Positions 41,501-49,958 are shown, numbered from the stretch's first letter. The stretch is 64,000 bases of DNA from Drosophila persimilis (GCF_003286085.1 NW_020825294.1:3410001-3474000); one strand, 5' to 3'. Numbers and translations: made by a program. Notes: generated from the sequence alone by a model not told the origin.

Positions 41501-41928
41501 CTGCTCTGTGGATGGCTGAAAGCAATTGCCACTCAAATATTCATCTGCTTACACATGCCAAGCATATACAAATAGATATTGGTAGGATAGAAGCATATAT
41601 ATGTATATATATACTACAAAAAGTAGACATTGGTAAGGGAATATTTGTTGTCTTGTCTTTGGCACTACTCACCATTCTCGATGGTCTCCTTGGCACAGGA
41701 TATTATTTTGCCTTTGCGACGTCGCAAATTCGATTCGAAATTGTTGTCATCGGTGAAATCATCCTCTCCTCCGGCTCCTTGTCGGGCATCTCCGGCTGTT
41801 GTTGTTGGTGTTCCTGTTCTTGTCGTTGCTGTGGCTGTAGATTCGGGCACATCCTCCGAGGACTGACGCTCTGGATAACCAACTCCAGGTCCTCCTCCTC
41901 CATGTGAACTATCAAAACTTTGGCTCAT
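8531..41928 (-). CDS. CG15270: Anoctamin, ANO8-type (TMEM16 family), 17 coding exons
   Basis: Predicted multi-pass membrane protein of the anoctamin/TMEM16 family; ANO8 members act at ER-plasma membrane contacts, other members are lipid scramblases or chloride channels. Exons (join, minus strand): 41673-41928, 18897-19149, 18362-18732, 18008-18300, 17780-17935, 13507-13642, 13314-13444, 12969-13253, 12572-12901, 12135-12506, 11970-12061, 11603-11695, 10898-11183, 10048-10146, 9056-9569, 8841-8986, 8531-8764. Every junction has GT...AG and matching phase, giving 4047 nt (1348 aa; human ANO8 is about 1230). Homology to ANO8 is clear in the N-terminal domain (CDVVIEFPEDAP, FTSQERQW), in DDIAAYFGVKVALYFAWLG (about 294-312), WLNDKENYRL (about 485-494), and QMGYVVLFSAAFPL with NNLMEIRSDAFKL in the second membrane half. 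Residues 750-1348 are a low-complexity cytoplasmic tail with a Lys/Glu-rich stretch (about 1130-1205), ending in a Gln/His-rich end. The symbol rests on homology and neighbourhood. Start: first ATG of the distant first exon. 5' UTR exons not found. Confidence 0.9.
9085..9290 (-). repeat. Lys/Glu-rich repeat inside the anoctamin tail
   Basis: CTT/CTC-rich on the plus strand; on the minus strand it encodes a run of KEEKEREK-like units. It is within coding exon 9056-9569. It probably forms a single charged helix or coiled coil in the cytoplasmic tail. Repeats of this type vary in length between alleles and species. Confidence 0.85.
13643..17779 (-). other. Anoctamin intron with one candidate extra exon
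   Basis: This 4.1-kb intron separates the exon ending ...LMLRFQ from the exon starting DWWDSKLPED. It is much longer than the neighbouring introns (about 50-550 nt). Apart from the candidate exon at 16492-16575 I see only simple repeats (GT run near 16871-16893; CA runs near 17041-17090) and no other homology. Confidence 0.6.
16492..16575 (-). CDS. Candidate alternative or relic anoctamin exon
   Basis: A strong pyrimidine tract and CAG acceptor (16576-16605) precede a frame open for 27 codons: DWLDHHKIPDKGVAQC... ...HKVLIHF, then TAA. It is in the phase left by the upstream exon (phase 0 after LRFQ). It resembles the start of the next exon, DWWDSKLPEDSV...PKVLL, with D-W-x-D, K-I/L-P-D/E, C and K-V-L shared, and the nucleotides AAGGTTCTT are the same at the equivalent place. 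It could be a duplicated exon used as an alternative 3' end, a 66-nt in-frame cassette (16510-16575, weak donor GTTCTT), or a decayed duplicate. Which one cannot be decided from sequence alone. Confidence 0.4.
   Translation of the reverse strand, partial: DWLDHHKIPDKGVAQCMYNLHKVLIHF
19500..19514 (+). mobile_element. DINE-1-like end fragment
   Basis: TATACCCGATACTCC matches the start of the DINE-1 copy at 21449 (TATACCCGATACTCA). Nothing else of the element is recognisable here. It may be a short relic. Confidence 0.35.
19521..19675. repeat. Degenerate CCCTAGAA/TATC repeats
   Basis: About seven irregular copies of a motif like ATCCCTAGAA-TATC (ATCCCTAGAATTATCTAG, ATCCCTAGGACTATCC, ATCTCTAGAAATATCC, ACCCCTAGAACTTTCC). 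They lie just upstream of the nested gene. Origin unknown; possibly an expanded degenerate simple repeat. Confidence 0.6.
19795..21327 (+). CDS. Intronless DUF4485-type protein nested in the anoctamin intron
   Basis: Single open frame of 510 aa, opposite in strand to the host gene, in the first long intron of the anoctamin. Residues about 50-145 look like a DUF4485 domain: DPWTVYDAKVNLRISDCLVM, CARKWLNELTSMKCD, LEACLRNGYISALSVCLNQK, then MPPEELNLMEIL, matching the family pattern of an acidic start, R/K-C-x-x-W-L, R-N-x-Y and a P-P-x-x-L end. The middle (about 150-430) is Gln/Pro/Ser-rich and probably disordered; the last 85 residues (CDMTFLRECIRRAL... to the Lys/Arg-rich end) form a second, possibly helical, conserved-looking block. 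DUF4485 genes in flies are often testis-expressed, so a spermatogenesis role is possible, but this is inference. The ATG at 19795 is the first in frame; an ATTAAA at 21373-21378 may be the poly(A) signal. The long frame with a domain match makes a real gene likely. Confidence 0.75.
   Translation: MFSPKKVDGRWASSPKESDDASMQHRQSKPGSWKGSRNTMSERAEENKKQKDPWTVYDAKVNLRISDCLVMLECSPQPEEAFHPNSRECQCARKWLNELTSMKCDTVLEACLRNGYISALSVCLNQKSLYGIFEQMPPEELNLMEILDTSTNASSNHASFRSNNASRQQFESTRGPQRPFEAMNLENPQSSSQQPREAVVRQQRFMEEPQGLIIEPQIYRTEEPQRFQQQRQRYQEQPQKETFYDPATFPPAPHVRQQSGAYYKPSSMKFDTFGAPPRVKAASKKGKGFSPSGEEGGGVTAKDLGSAIKEAPPDSYSAMPTRSILKRSCFNEQAPHVYPSYLKTPLSFNDKQYFDDGICYKSPLKSCREKFASQKEYAIKGSRQKEQQIEQQNTHGSPTNQWKPEAAEEESDREKTSQTVITNRYCDMTFLRECIRRALRGETSEGANDYLDCEIESYKKICSRYRCDDPEYKEKMLGGDPIEQRTYLLRNMEEDLTNYVPLLRKRKMTI
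21448..21900 (+). mobile_element. DINE-1 (INE-1-type, non-autonomous Helitron/Helentron) copy
   Basis: The sequence begins TTATACCCGATACTC and contains the family's characteristic pieces in order: GGGGTATATTAGATTT, AGAAGGAAGCGTTTCCGACC, CATATATATTCTTGATCAGC, GCCGAGTCGATTGAGCCATG, a GTCY microsatellite (TCTGCCTGTCCCTCTGTCCG), GTTTGTTTCGAAATTTTGC and CAGATTGGATTATTATTATA. The right end is not sharply defined. No protein is encoded, as expected. It lies about 120 bp after the nested DUF4485 gene. Confidence 0.85.
23362..23612. repeat. Diverged tandem duplication, about 160-bp period
   Basis: Unit 1 (23362-23440) and unit 2 (23521-23612) share GCTCTAATTGAAAA, a following (A)TATCC/TACC stretch, ATTAACCGAAAGACTTTCATC against ATTCCCCGAAAGAGCTTTCATC, and CAACTATTTT/CAACTAAAAT. 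It is AT-rich and non-coding. Confidence 0.55.
26107..26166. repeat. 20-bp tandem repeat, three copies
   Basis: Three consecutive units: CGAGTGACGAGCGAGGGTAG, then the same with GAGTAG, then with GAAAG at the end. A half unit precedes them. Confidence 0.95.
27121..27140. repeat. CT/GA microsatellite
   Basis: Uninterrupted CT dinucleotides; could also serve as GAGA-factor sites. Confidence 0.9.
38626..38665 (+). pseudogene. tRNA-Gly-like 5' half, probable relic
   Basis: The text GTAGTTTAGTGGTAGAAC reads like the D-arm and A box of a tRNA-Gly (GTTT pairs with GAAC around AGTGGTA). The anticodon stem does not pair and no T-arm (GGTTCGA-type B box) follows. It is therefore at most a fragment. 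Confidence 0.3.
41673..41928 (-). CDS. CG15270: Anoctamin first coding exon, 22.5 kb upstream of exon 2
   Basis: The exon starts with ATG at 41928-41926 (MSQSFDSSHGGGG...) and runs 256 nt to a GTGAGT donor, ending in phase 1. Exon 2 at 19149 has an acceptor needing phase 1. Joining them gives ...KETIEN-ASRHIRRKVP..., leading straight into the conserved ANO8 N-terminal domain. The first half is Ser/Thr/Gly-rich and probably disordered; a basic patch (LRRRKGK) follows. An open frame on the opposite strand over this exon is a shadow. The exon lies between the long intron and the vasa 3' end. I did not find the promoter; it should be between 41.93 and about 43.3 kb. Confidence 0.85.
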
Positions 41929-43020
41929 ACTGTGCCAAAATCTATTTCGTTGATTTGTTTTGACTCAATTTTTGTGTAGTTTTTGGCTGTGGGATGTTTA
42001 ATTTGTTTTCGTTCTGACGCTTTCAATTAAATGTTATTAAATTTGTCTGGGGATAAACTTTTTGCGTGTTAACTAGTCCGCTGAATGGGTCAAAAGGTTA
42101 CATTCATTAATCAGCTGAGCGCCCGAAACCGAAAGTTTAGTCGGAGAAAACTCCATGCTGTTTACAAATTATAATAAATCTTTAAAAACGAATGCAAAAT
42201 TCGGTTTGCGTGCCAAGAAAAATCCAACACGCAATCGACAAAGGAAAAATATGTAAAAAGAGAAATAAGTGCAAAGACTTTGCCGGCAAAGACTTTGATG
42301 GCTAGTAAAAGTGGGTTGGTCGATGCCTGATAAAGGGTGGGTTCAGTCATTACCCTCAGCGACAATGACGAGGACTCTCCCCAAAAAAAAAAAACCCATC
42401 CAACAGTCCAAAGTGCGTACAACTACTACGCGTAGTTTTTCCTCACAGCTGAAGTACCTTTTGGGCCCCTTCAGGCGAACAACGAAAACAACATTGGAAA
42501 CTGTTTGCTTATTTCATAATCGCTTCTTGCATTTAGGTTAAACAATCACCAAAAACACCAGACACTTATAATAGTTAATGCACAAAGCCAAATGGCTGAA
42601 ACTATTCATTTGGCTAGCATGCTCTCAGGCAGAAAGCCATTCTATCTTTCGGTCATATTGAAATTATACTATTTCGTTTCATTTATCAACTGTTTAATAT
42701 TACTTTTCTTTGTTTTTGTTGGAATTTAGTTGGAAAGCGCGCCGAAAGCGCGTGTTTGCACGCTGGGAAATGCCGTCAGAGACTGAAACCATCTGCCTTC
42801 ACATGTCCGAGGCAGCGTGAATCCCACCACGAAGAGCAGCCAAAGGCGTGGTGGCTTTAGTCATTTATTGATTTTGTCTCGGCTGTGCGTGTGTCGCAAA
42901 GACAGAAAACGCAGAAACGTAGCTTTTGTTTGTGGGGGTGGGAGGGACGAAGATTCGCAGACGCAGGGCGAGGCCAGACGAAGCAATCCAAAAAGCCGGC
43001 TTCAAGCCGTAAAAGAGAGC

Positions 43021-43055
<35 letters not shown>

Positions 43056-43300
43056 ATGGCAAACACAGGCGGAGAGACAAACAACAAACATGAAACATAA
43101 AGGATGAGTCCATAAAGACAAACATATGATTATACTCGGTACAAAGGGAGAACTCGAAGGGTATGTCGTTTTGAATGACATTTTCGCAACAGATGGAGGA
43201 AAGCCTCTTAAGGAATCTAATCCACAACTAATTTTGGTGCCTTAACTTATTATTTGATTACTGATTATTGTCACGGTCTTTTGAATGGACTCACAACCTT
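41929..43300. other. Spacer upstream of the anoctamin first coding exon
   Basis: This is the likely place of the anoctamin 5' UTR and promoter (minus strand), but I could not point to a start site. It contains a GA microsatellite at 43024-43053. No coding exon recognised. Confidence 0.5.
43024..43053. repeat. GA microsatellite
   Basis: Run of GA dinucleotides, possible GAGA-factor binding. Confidence 0.9.
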
Positions 43301-43309
43301 GTAGCTTTC

Positions 43310-43530
43310 ACATCTCTGTTCTTGTTTCTTCACGTTGGCATCTCGTTTTGGGTCGCCGATTATCTATTAAAAGTTCGATACAAATTAGTATTTTTCCTGC
43401 TATTTTAAATCTCTATTGACAGACTTACCTTGACTGGAATATTGTAGTACTTGGAAGAGTTGTTGCCCGATGAACTGCCGATGCTGAAAATCTTTCGTCG
43501 ATGGATAGTTCTGGCTAGATGTAGAACTAG
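43310..43530 (-). pseudogene. Decayed partial copy of vasa (part of exon 3, intron, start of exon 4)
   Basis: On the minus strand this matches vasa 45.60-45.81 kb. The part down to 43429 reads KIFSIGSSSGNNSSKYYNIPVK against [22 protein letters not shown] in vasa, and ends at the same AAG|GTAAGTCT donor. The following intron (43364-43428) has the same length, 65 nt, as the vasa intron. After the acceptor the text ATAATCGGCGACCC resembles GTAAGCGGCGATAATCC of vasa exon 4, then similarity fades. In the vasa frame there is an in-frame TAG where vasa has the first Pro of YIPPEP, and a 4-nt deletion before the IFS motif. It is thus a tandem-duplicated fragment that no longer codes for Vasa. Confidence 0.8.
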
Positions 43531-43997
43531 CGCTACTGATTAGAACTTTGATTATAGGATATTAAAGTACTACGATAGAAAGCCAACACCAAGAGCAATG
43601 ATACAATACACTTGCATGATTTAAACAAAATGTAAATAATTTTCACAACGGGATAAGCACGAACAGAATATTCTAATAGGGGTATACATTTGTGTTCAAG
43701 TGGATTAGCTAGTATTAGTTAAAACAGAATATTCTATAATACTTAAGACATCTCTCAATATTTATATCAAACATAGCTTCAACAAATTCCAATAGAATAA
43801 AATAGCTTTGTTATAATCTAAAAATAACAAGATATTTAGGGATATTTATGCAAGGAGAGAAGAGAAGTGCTCAATCCACAACATCATGTGCAGTTCATTA
43901 CCTCCACTTTTCTCTCTTTGCTTAAATCGAAATAGAATTGTTTTCTAGCAACAGAATATATAAAAATGTACATTATTGATCATATATGAATTATTCT

Positions 43998-44003
43998 TTT
44001 ATT
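43998..44003 (-). terminator. vas: Poly(A) signal for vasa
   Basis: AATAAA on the minus strand, about 150 nt after the vasa stop codon. Confidence 0.6.
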
Positions 44004-44050
44004 TGAAAATGTGCCAACTTATGCAAGGCAATTGATGTTTATAAAGGCTT

Positions 44051-44090
44051 CATATATATATATATACATATATATATGTACATATATATT
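44051..44090. repeat. AT-rich microsatellite in the vasa 3' UTR
   Basis: AT dinucleotide run with ACAT/GTAC interruptions, between the vasa stop and its probable poly(A) signal. Confidence 0.85.
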
Positions 44091-44148
44091 TTACTTCTAT
44101 ATATAAGCCTTATTTTAGTCAATGGTTTTTCTTTTTAGTCAGAGCGGC

Positions 44149-47100
44149 CTAGTCCCATTCCTGTTCATCTTCTACAGCTGAAGCTTCCTGGATGACATTG
44201 CCCTGTTTGTGCAGTGCAGAAAATGGATCATAATTAGTAAAACAATATAAAGCTATTATGTAATTGTTTAATATTTAAAACTTACACTTCCGCGAACATC
44301 ATAGCCACCAAACTGGGACCCGCAACCGCCATGGCCACCGCCACCACTCAAAACGCGTAGAAATCCTGGCACTACCTGGTCAGATCCCTCAAGAATTTTA
44401 ACCAGATCTGAGGCCAAGGCCGAATCCTGATCGGGATCAAAGAACGAAGTGGCCCGACCATTATTTCCCACACGACCGGTGCGCCCAATACGATGAACAT
44501 AGTCATCAATGGTCTTGGGCATATCGTAGTTAACGACATGCTTGACGTTCTTAATATCTGATCAGAAATGCATCAAAATGGAACGTAAATTATCTGAATA
44601 TTCATTTAAATTTATAGATTACCTAGACCACGAGAAGCAACCGATGTGGCAATGAGCACTTTCATCTTGCCAGTCTTAAAGTCGCGCAGAGCCTGCTCGC
44701 GCTGACTCTGTAGTCGATCGCCATGAATCGAAGTTGTGGGATGCTCGGCTTCCGACAAATACGAGGCCAGAAAATCTGCGCCACGTTTGGTCTCAACGAA
44801 GACAATGGTGCCATCGGCGCTTTCTTTCAAAATGTCCTATAAAATTAATCAATTATTTAGGGAGGGGTGATTCAATGGTATGGACTAGGGTCAGTGCTTA
44901 CAATTAATTTGCGGCGCTTGTTGTACTTTGTGACCTCATGGATTGTCTGCTTGACATCAGAACAAGCACCGCCAACAACGCCAATAGTTACAAAAATATA
45001 GTTGTTGAGAAACTCGCCAGCCATGCGCTGGATCTCCTGGGGGAATGTGGCCGAAAACATCAAGGTCTGATGCTGGGCGCGCATTGTGCAGTGAGTGACA
45101 ATCTTGCGCATGCTTTCCGAGAACCCCATGTCCAGCATGCGATCGGCCTCGTCCATGACAAGGAAACGGGTATCGTCGAAAGTGATGAAAGCACGCTCCA
45201 CAAAATCAAGCAGACGCCCTGGGGTGGCAATCAGCAGATGGCATCCCATCATAATCGACTCGTTCTGGTACTTGACCGAAGTGCCGCCATACAAAATGCT
45301 GATCTTCAAATACGACTCGTGACTGAACTTCCTAGCCTCGTGATAGATCTGAATGGCCAACTCGCGAGTGGGCGATACGATCACAGCCTGTGGCTTGCCA
45401 ATCTCCAGATCGACGGCATCGTTCAACAATAAGTTGAGTATCGGCAAGAGGAAGGCGGCCGTCTTGCCAGAACCAGTCTGGGCACAGGCCATCAGGTCAC
45501 GGCCAGCGGCAATCACCGGTATGGCGACCTTTTGAATGGGCGTGGCCAACTTATAGCCCGATTTCGTCACATTTGCCGCGATAATATCCCTCAATTTAGC
45601 ATCTTCGAACTTCTTTATGGCAGCTGGTGGATTATCGCCGCTTACCTATTGAAATATCAATTCAATTTAGTATCAATTCGGAATTTTAAAATGACTGTCG
45701 AGAGACTTACCTTCACAGGAATGTTATCATACTTCGAAAAATTGATGCCCGATGAGATGCCAGTGCTGAAAATCTCGGCTTCATCGGTGGATGGTTCTGG
45801 CGGGATATAAAACTCCCGCTTTTTCTCGGCATCTTCTCCGTCCTTGTTGTTATTCAGATCGTCCTCATCGTCATCTTTGCGACGACGTTCTTTCCGTTCT
45901 CCGCGTTCTTCGCCGTCGCCGCGATCTCCACGGTCGCGATTAAAGCCTCCACGGCGTCCTTCGCCTGAATTACAAATACATTTTTAGTAAATATTAAATT
46001 TCAAATTTACACAACCGAAGAAAAACAGAATAATTTAAGAAATAAGACATCACACTTTTTATAGTTTTAATAACATTAAAGAGGACACAATGGTTGATAA
46101 AAACACAGAAAATAAACATTAAACAAAAACTATATTGTTATATAATATAAATATTCAAAGCTGTCCATATTTCATTGTAAGACTGCAATTTTTTTTTTTA
46201 AAGCCTAAAGCCTGATGAATTCTATTAAAAGATTAACAAGTAATAAAATTATAAATATTTCCATTCAATATTGAAAGGATATTTTTTAAAATTGAAGATA
46301 TAATATAATCTCTTAATCAAATTGAAATAAATTCTTCAATAAAATTATTAAATTCATTGTAGTCAAATGTGGTTTAAAACTTAAAAACTAATTATATATT
46401 TATGAAATATAAATATTCAAAAATACTGATAATGAATGAGACCGATTAATTCAACGAAAAGAATCTCCCATCGTCGCATAGCGTCACAATGCCTGCCGTC
46501 TTCAAGTCCAGGACATAGCGAAAGGCATTCGCCGCATCTAGGCGGTTCCTGATGAACGATGCATTCTGCAGATCCACCTGTGGCAACGTGATGAGCGCCT
46601 CCATCAGACCATGGACAAGTTGCAGCTTTGACCGTGGCATATTCAAAATAATATCGAAATCGTAGGTCTGCACAGCGGGGAGGCAGCGATAATTTGTCTT
46701 TGTACCACTGCTGCTGCTCTCTTCTGCGGTGCACTGGTGGTGATCGCTGAGATGCTTCTGATGATCGACCATCAGCCGGAGCATGTCCTTGTGCTCGAAT
46801 ATGAAAGCTACATTTTCCATGAGTTGTTGATGCAAACGATCCTCGGTGGCCACGTTCTGCTGCAAAGACGACGCTTGCACGACTGTTATTTCCTCACTCC
46901 GATCTTCGGATCCTCCCGTTTGATCTATGGCTGGACATCCTGCTGATCCTCTTGACTGTTCTTTGGCTCTGTCCAGATTTAATGGTGGCAGAATTTGCAC
47001 ATCAGTGACGACAGCGTGATCACTTAAGTCGGCTAAGGAGGGGATTGTGGGCTGTAACACCTGTACCACCGGAAGGGGATCCATTATTTCTATATTCGGT

Positions 47101-49958
47101 ACTGCGCTCTCCGATATATTGGGCAATGATTCGTTTAAGATTTCTGGAAGAACGGGAGGATCTACCAGAGCTTCATCTGGCGGTAGTGGCGGCGCTACTT
47201 GCTGGGGCTGTTCCTGCACTTCTGGCATCGTAATCATCTGTAGAGAATGTGCGATCACGTCTGTCGCCTCTTGTAGTAAAGTGGCCATAAAACTCATTGT
47301 AATCTCATCATTGACACGCGGCAGTTCACCCTGTATGTGCTCTGGATTTTCTTGAGGTCGTATGTCTTCTGATGCTGGATCTGCTCGATGTCCTATGTCC
47401 TCTGATGCTGGATCTGCTCGACGTTCTATATCCACTGATGCTGGAATTGCTCGACGTACCCTTTTTGGTGGTCGTGGAGGTGGCGTTTCATAGTAGTTCG
47501 TCGTTATTTGTCCGCGTGTTCGAAATACCGCACTCCATTCACGTGGAGAAGTCGGCGAGGCCACTGCTACCGCTCCTGGAGTGCCTTCTGGTAACGCTTC
47601 CACTGTACCTTCAGCCACTGCTTCCGGTGTGCCTTCAGCTGCTCGTTCTACTGCTGCTAATGGCGAATCCAACGACATCTCCAGCACACGCGGCAACATG
47701 GTGAGGTTACGCTGTTGCACCTGCTGCTCCTCGTCGATCACTGGCAGAAACGGACGAAATGGTGTGGCTCCAAGTCGAGAGCGTACCATCGTGGAACCGC
47801 TGTCCTCCACCTCCATCGTCTGTCCATTGCCGCTGTCCACCATTTGTGATGGCATCGGAAACTCCGCCTCCAATGAACACTCCGGTGGCAACGAGAGTGC
47901 ACCCTCGGATCCGGGCATCATAAGAGGAGTTCTATCCTCATCGAGCAGCAGACTCGACGATCTCGGAATAAATGTCAAGCTGCGGAACGTACATACATTA
48001 ACAGAATGGTACATCTTAATTGAATCAGATTCGGAAAGCAACGGAAGCTAGATTCTTCACAGAAAGATAGACGGAAGTCAGTGGTTTGTCTGAAACAAAA
48101 AAGTGGGGTAATCTCTCTCTCTATCATCGAACGATGTACCAAATACACATGACAGAACCATGCTAAAATTCAATTTAAAAAAAAAATGATGTACAAGGCA
48201 TTAACGTAGTAGGCCTGCGATTTAGACTTTTAACTTAATGAAAAGCACGTAACAGTCGTTGTATTTTCTCTGAGAAAATGTTTTAAAAAAAAGATAAAAT
48301 TTAATTGAATTGACTAAATTGTGTTTTCATGCTTTTCTAAACGTTCTCCGTTCGTTCCTGCGTTGTGCAAGATCTGATCGCATCGAAGGCTACTCCAGAG
48401 GATCCCCCGTATAGAAGGTAAGCGGGAAAACAATCCAAGAGGATAGAAAAGATGAGATAGGCGTACCCGTCGTGGATGTTATTTGTTAGTGGTGTGGATG
48501 TTGCGGCCACACGTGGACCGCCTGTATCATCGTCGTGCGTCGACACGTTGCGACTGAAGTAGGCTCCATCGGGGGTGTCCTGGTGGTGCTGCGACTGTAG
48601 CTCACGCGCCACATTGATCTGCAGTCCGCTGGCCTGCGTGCTCGAGTAGCCGCCGCCGTACCCATCTGCTTGCAGCTCCTGCAGCTCCTGTTCCTGCAGT
48701 TCCCTCAGCTCCTGTTCCCGCAGTTCCTGCCGCACCCGCTGCTCCATTTGCTCAACTGCTCTATTTGCCCCCACGTGAGATACCACATCCGGCAATTCGA
48801 GTTCCTGCCAAGCCCATGGCATCTGTAGTTCGCGTGGTGGTTGTGGCATACGATCTTTCAGCTGTCTTATTGAACCAAAGTTCAACGCCATCACCATCCT
48901 GTGCTCCTGCATATAGTTATCACTGAACCAGTGGGGAAATCTCGTCGCGTCAAAAGTGGAAGGAAGTGCTGCTGCCTCATCTTCTGATTCATGTGGGAGT
49001 ACAGCTCCTTGGTTCTCCCTATTCAAGTTACGGCCGTTTCTGTAGAGATCTACGAAGTGTCGAATTTGTTCAGCTTCCTCAGAGGATGGGGACGCAGTTC
49101 TACGACGTCTGCGTCCTCTGCCACGCATTTGCATTGCTCTGCTGTGACGATACCTGGGCACCACAAAGTGATCAAAATCATCATACAACTCGCCCAAATT
49201 TGCCCTGTTTTGCATGTGCATTTCCTGGAGCTGTCTAAACATATTCTCATTCTGCCTTTCACCAGATTCCGTCTCATTTAGCATTTGCTCGATTTCCTCT
49301 ATAATGCGCTGTGACCTGACTGCCGTTTCCTGAATCTGTTTCTCCTTCTCCTCGCGATCATGACGCTGCAGAGCATTCCATTCGCTGGTCACCAGCGCTT
49401 TAAATGCTGTGAACAAGTAATCGCGAAGCTCGCGCACCTTCGGCATTGTGGTGTATGCTCGCAGATCGAGGTTATCGAGGAAGTAGATCACCACATCCCT
49501 GTCCCAGCTAGGAGGTATCTTCATCTGCACTCGATTGGCTGATTGGCAGCAATGTGAAGAGAAAGAGATCCCTACCGAGCATGGGGGACAGTCGGAGGAC
49601 AACGAAAAAAAACTACATTACAAAAAAAACACACACATAGCTTATATCGTGATTATCTAAACCAGGAAATGCAACAAAAAATTATAGATCTTTACCATCT
49701 TCAGCGTCATAGCGACGTCTATAGCCACCGTCTCCTCCGGCACGTCCTCCGCGGTAACTGCCGCGATCGACCCCATCGGGGCCTCCTCCACGGCTTGCGG
49801 TTGTCTGTGGAGTCTCCTCGTCGCTCCAACCATCTACCTCCTTCGCTTTTGTTCCTTTATTCGAATCGACTTCCTGGAGAGTGATTCATTAGAAATTGGA
49901 AAATTTCAAAATGCTTATGTGTAAGACAATTATGTACCTCTTCGCTCCAGTCTGACAT
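44149..49958 (-). CDS. vas: Vasa, DEAD-box RNA helicase, 7 coding exons
   Basis: ATP-dependent RNA helicase of germ plasm and nuage, needed for germ-cell formation, translation control and piRNA production. Exons (minus): 49938-49958, 49696-49873, 45711-45964, 44902-45645, 44623-44836, 44286-44557, 44149-44202. All junctions are GT...AG in phase: 1737 nt, 578 aa (661 in D. melanogaster; the shorter N-terminal Gly/Arg part accounts for the difference). The protein starts MSDWSEE, passes a short RGG-type region (about 34-85) and the acidic/basic linker, then the helicase core: AQTGSGKT (206-213), PTRELA (243-248), TPGR (292-295), DEAD (316-319), SAT (349-351), HRIGRTGR (492-499). It ends in acidic EDEQEWD, as other Vasa proteins do. 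The 3.7-kb second intron holds the SOLO exons; the first two coding exons are shared. Start: the ATG that gives the conserved short first exon. Confidence 0.97.
46446..49958 (-). CDS. solo: SOLO (sisters on the loose), alternative product of the vasa locus
   Basis: In D. melanogaster SOLO is a meiotic protein needed for centromere cohesion and mono-orientation, made from the vasa promoter with its own 3' exons inside a vasa intron. The same layout is seen here: shared exons 49938-49958 and 49696-49873, then 48467-49538 and 46446-47979. The acceptor at 49539 takes the phase-1 end of vasa exon 2 (giving ...[15 protein letters not shown]...), and donor 48467/acceptor 47979 join in phase 2 (NNIHDG-LTFIP). 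Total 2805 nt, 934 aa. The protein has a helical, Glu/Gln-rich first part (about 80-200), a basic patch GRGRRRRR, Leu/Gln/Glu repeats (about 350-375), a long disordered middle, and a C-terminal block (about 865-934) with [20 protein letters not shown], which may be a winged-helix-like end as in kleisins (inference). I identify it mainly by position and splicing logic; the sequence evolves fast. Confidence 0.85.
47355..47453 (-). repeat. solo: 33-bp tandem repeat in SOLO, three copies
   Basis: Three units of 33 nt (47421-47453, 47388-47420, 47355-47387) encode [22 protein letters not shown] and [11 protein letters not shown], at about residues 600-632. In frame and within the disordered middle. 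Confidence 0.95.

Larger units (their letters stand above)
21901..41672 (-). other. Rest of the long anoctamin first intron
   Basis: About 20 kb with no recognised gene on either strand. It contains simple repeats (CT run 27121-27140; CCAT runs near 25345-25371; CATCCT near 26575-26600; GGA run near 32572-32588), a 20-bp tandem repeat at 26107-26166, a diverged tandem duplication at 23362-23612 and a tRNA-like fragment near 38626-38665. First introns this long in fly genes commonly carry enhancers, but I see no specific sites I can name. Confidence 0.6.

Noticed and set aside
41467-41907. Plus-strand frame over the anoctamin first coding exon
   Set aside because: Shadow of the minus-strand exon, which has a start codon, a good donor and the correct phase.
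45532-45810. Plus-strand frame over vasa exons 3-4
   Set aside because: Shadow of vasa; crosses an intron of the real gene.
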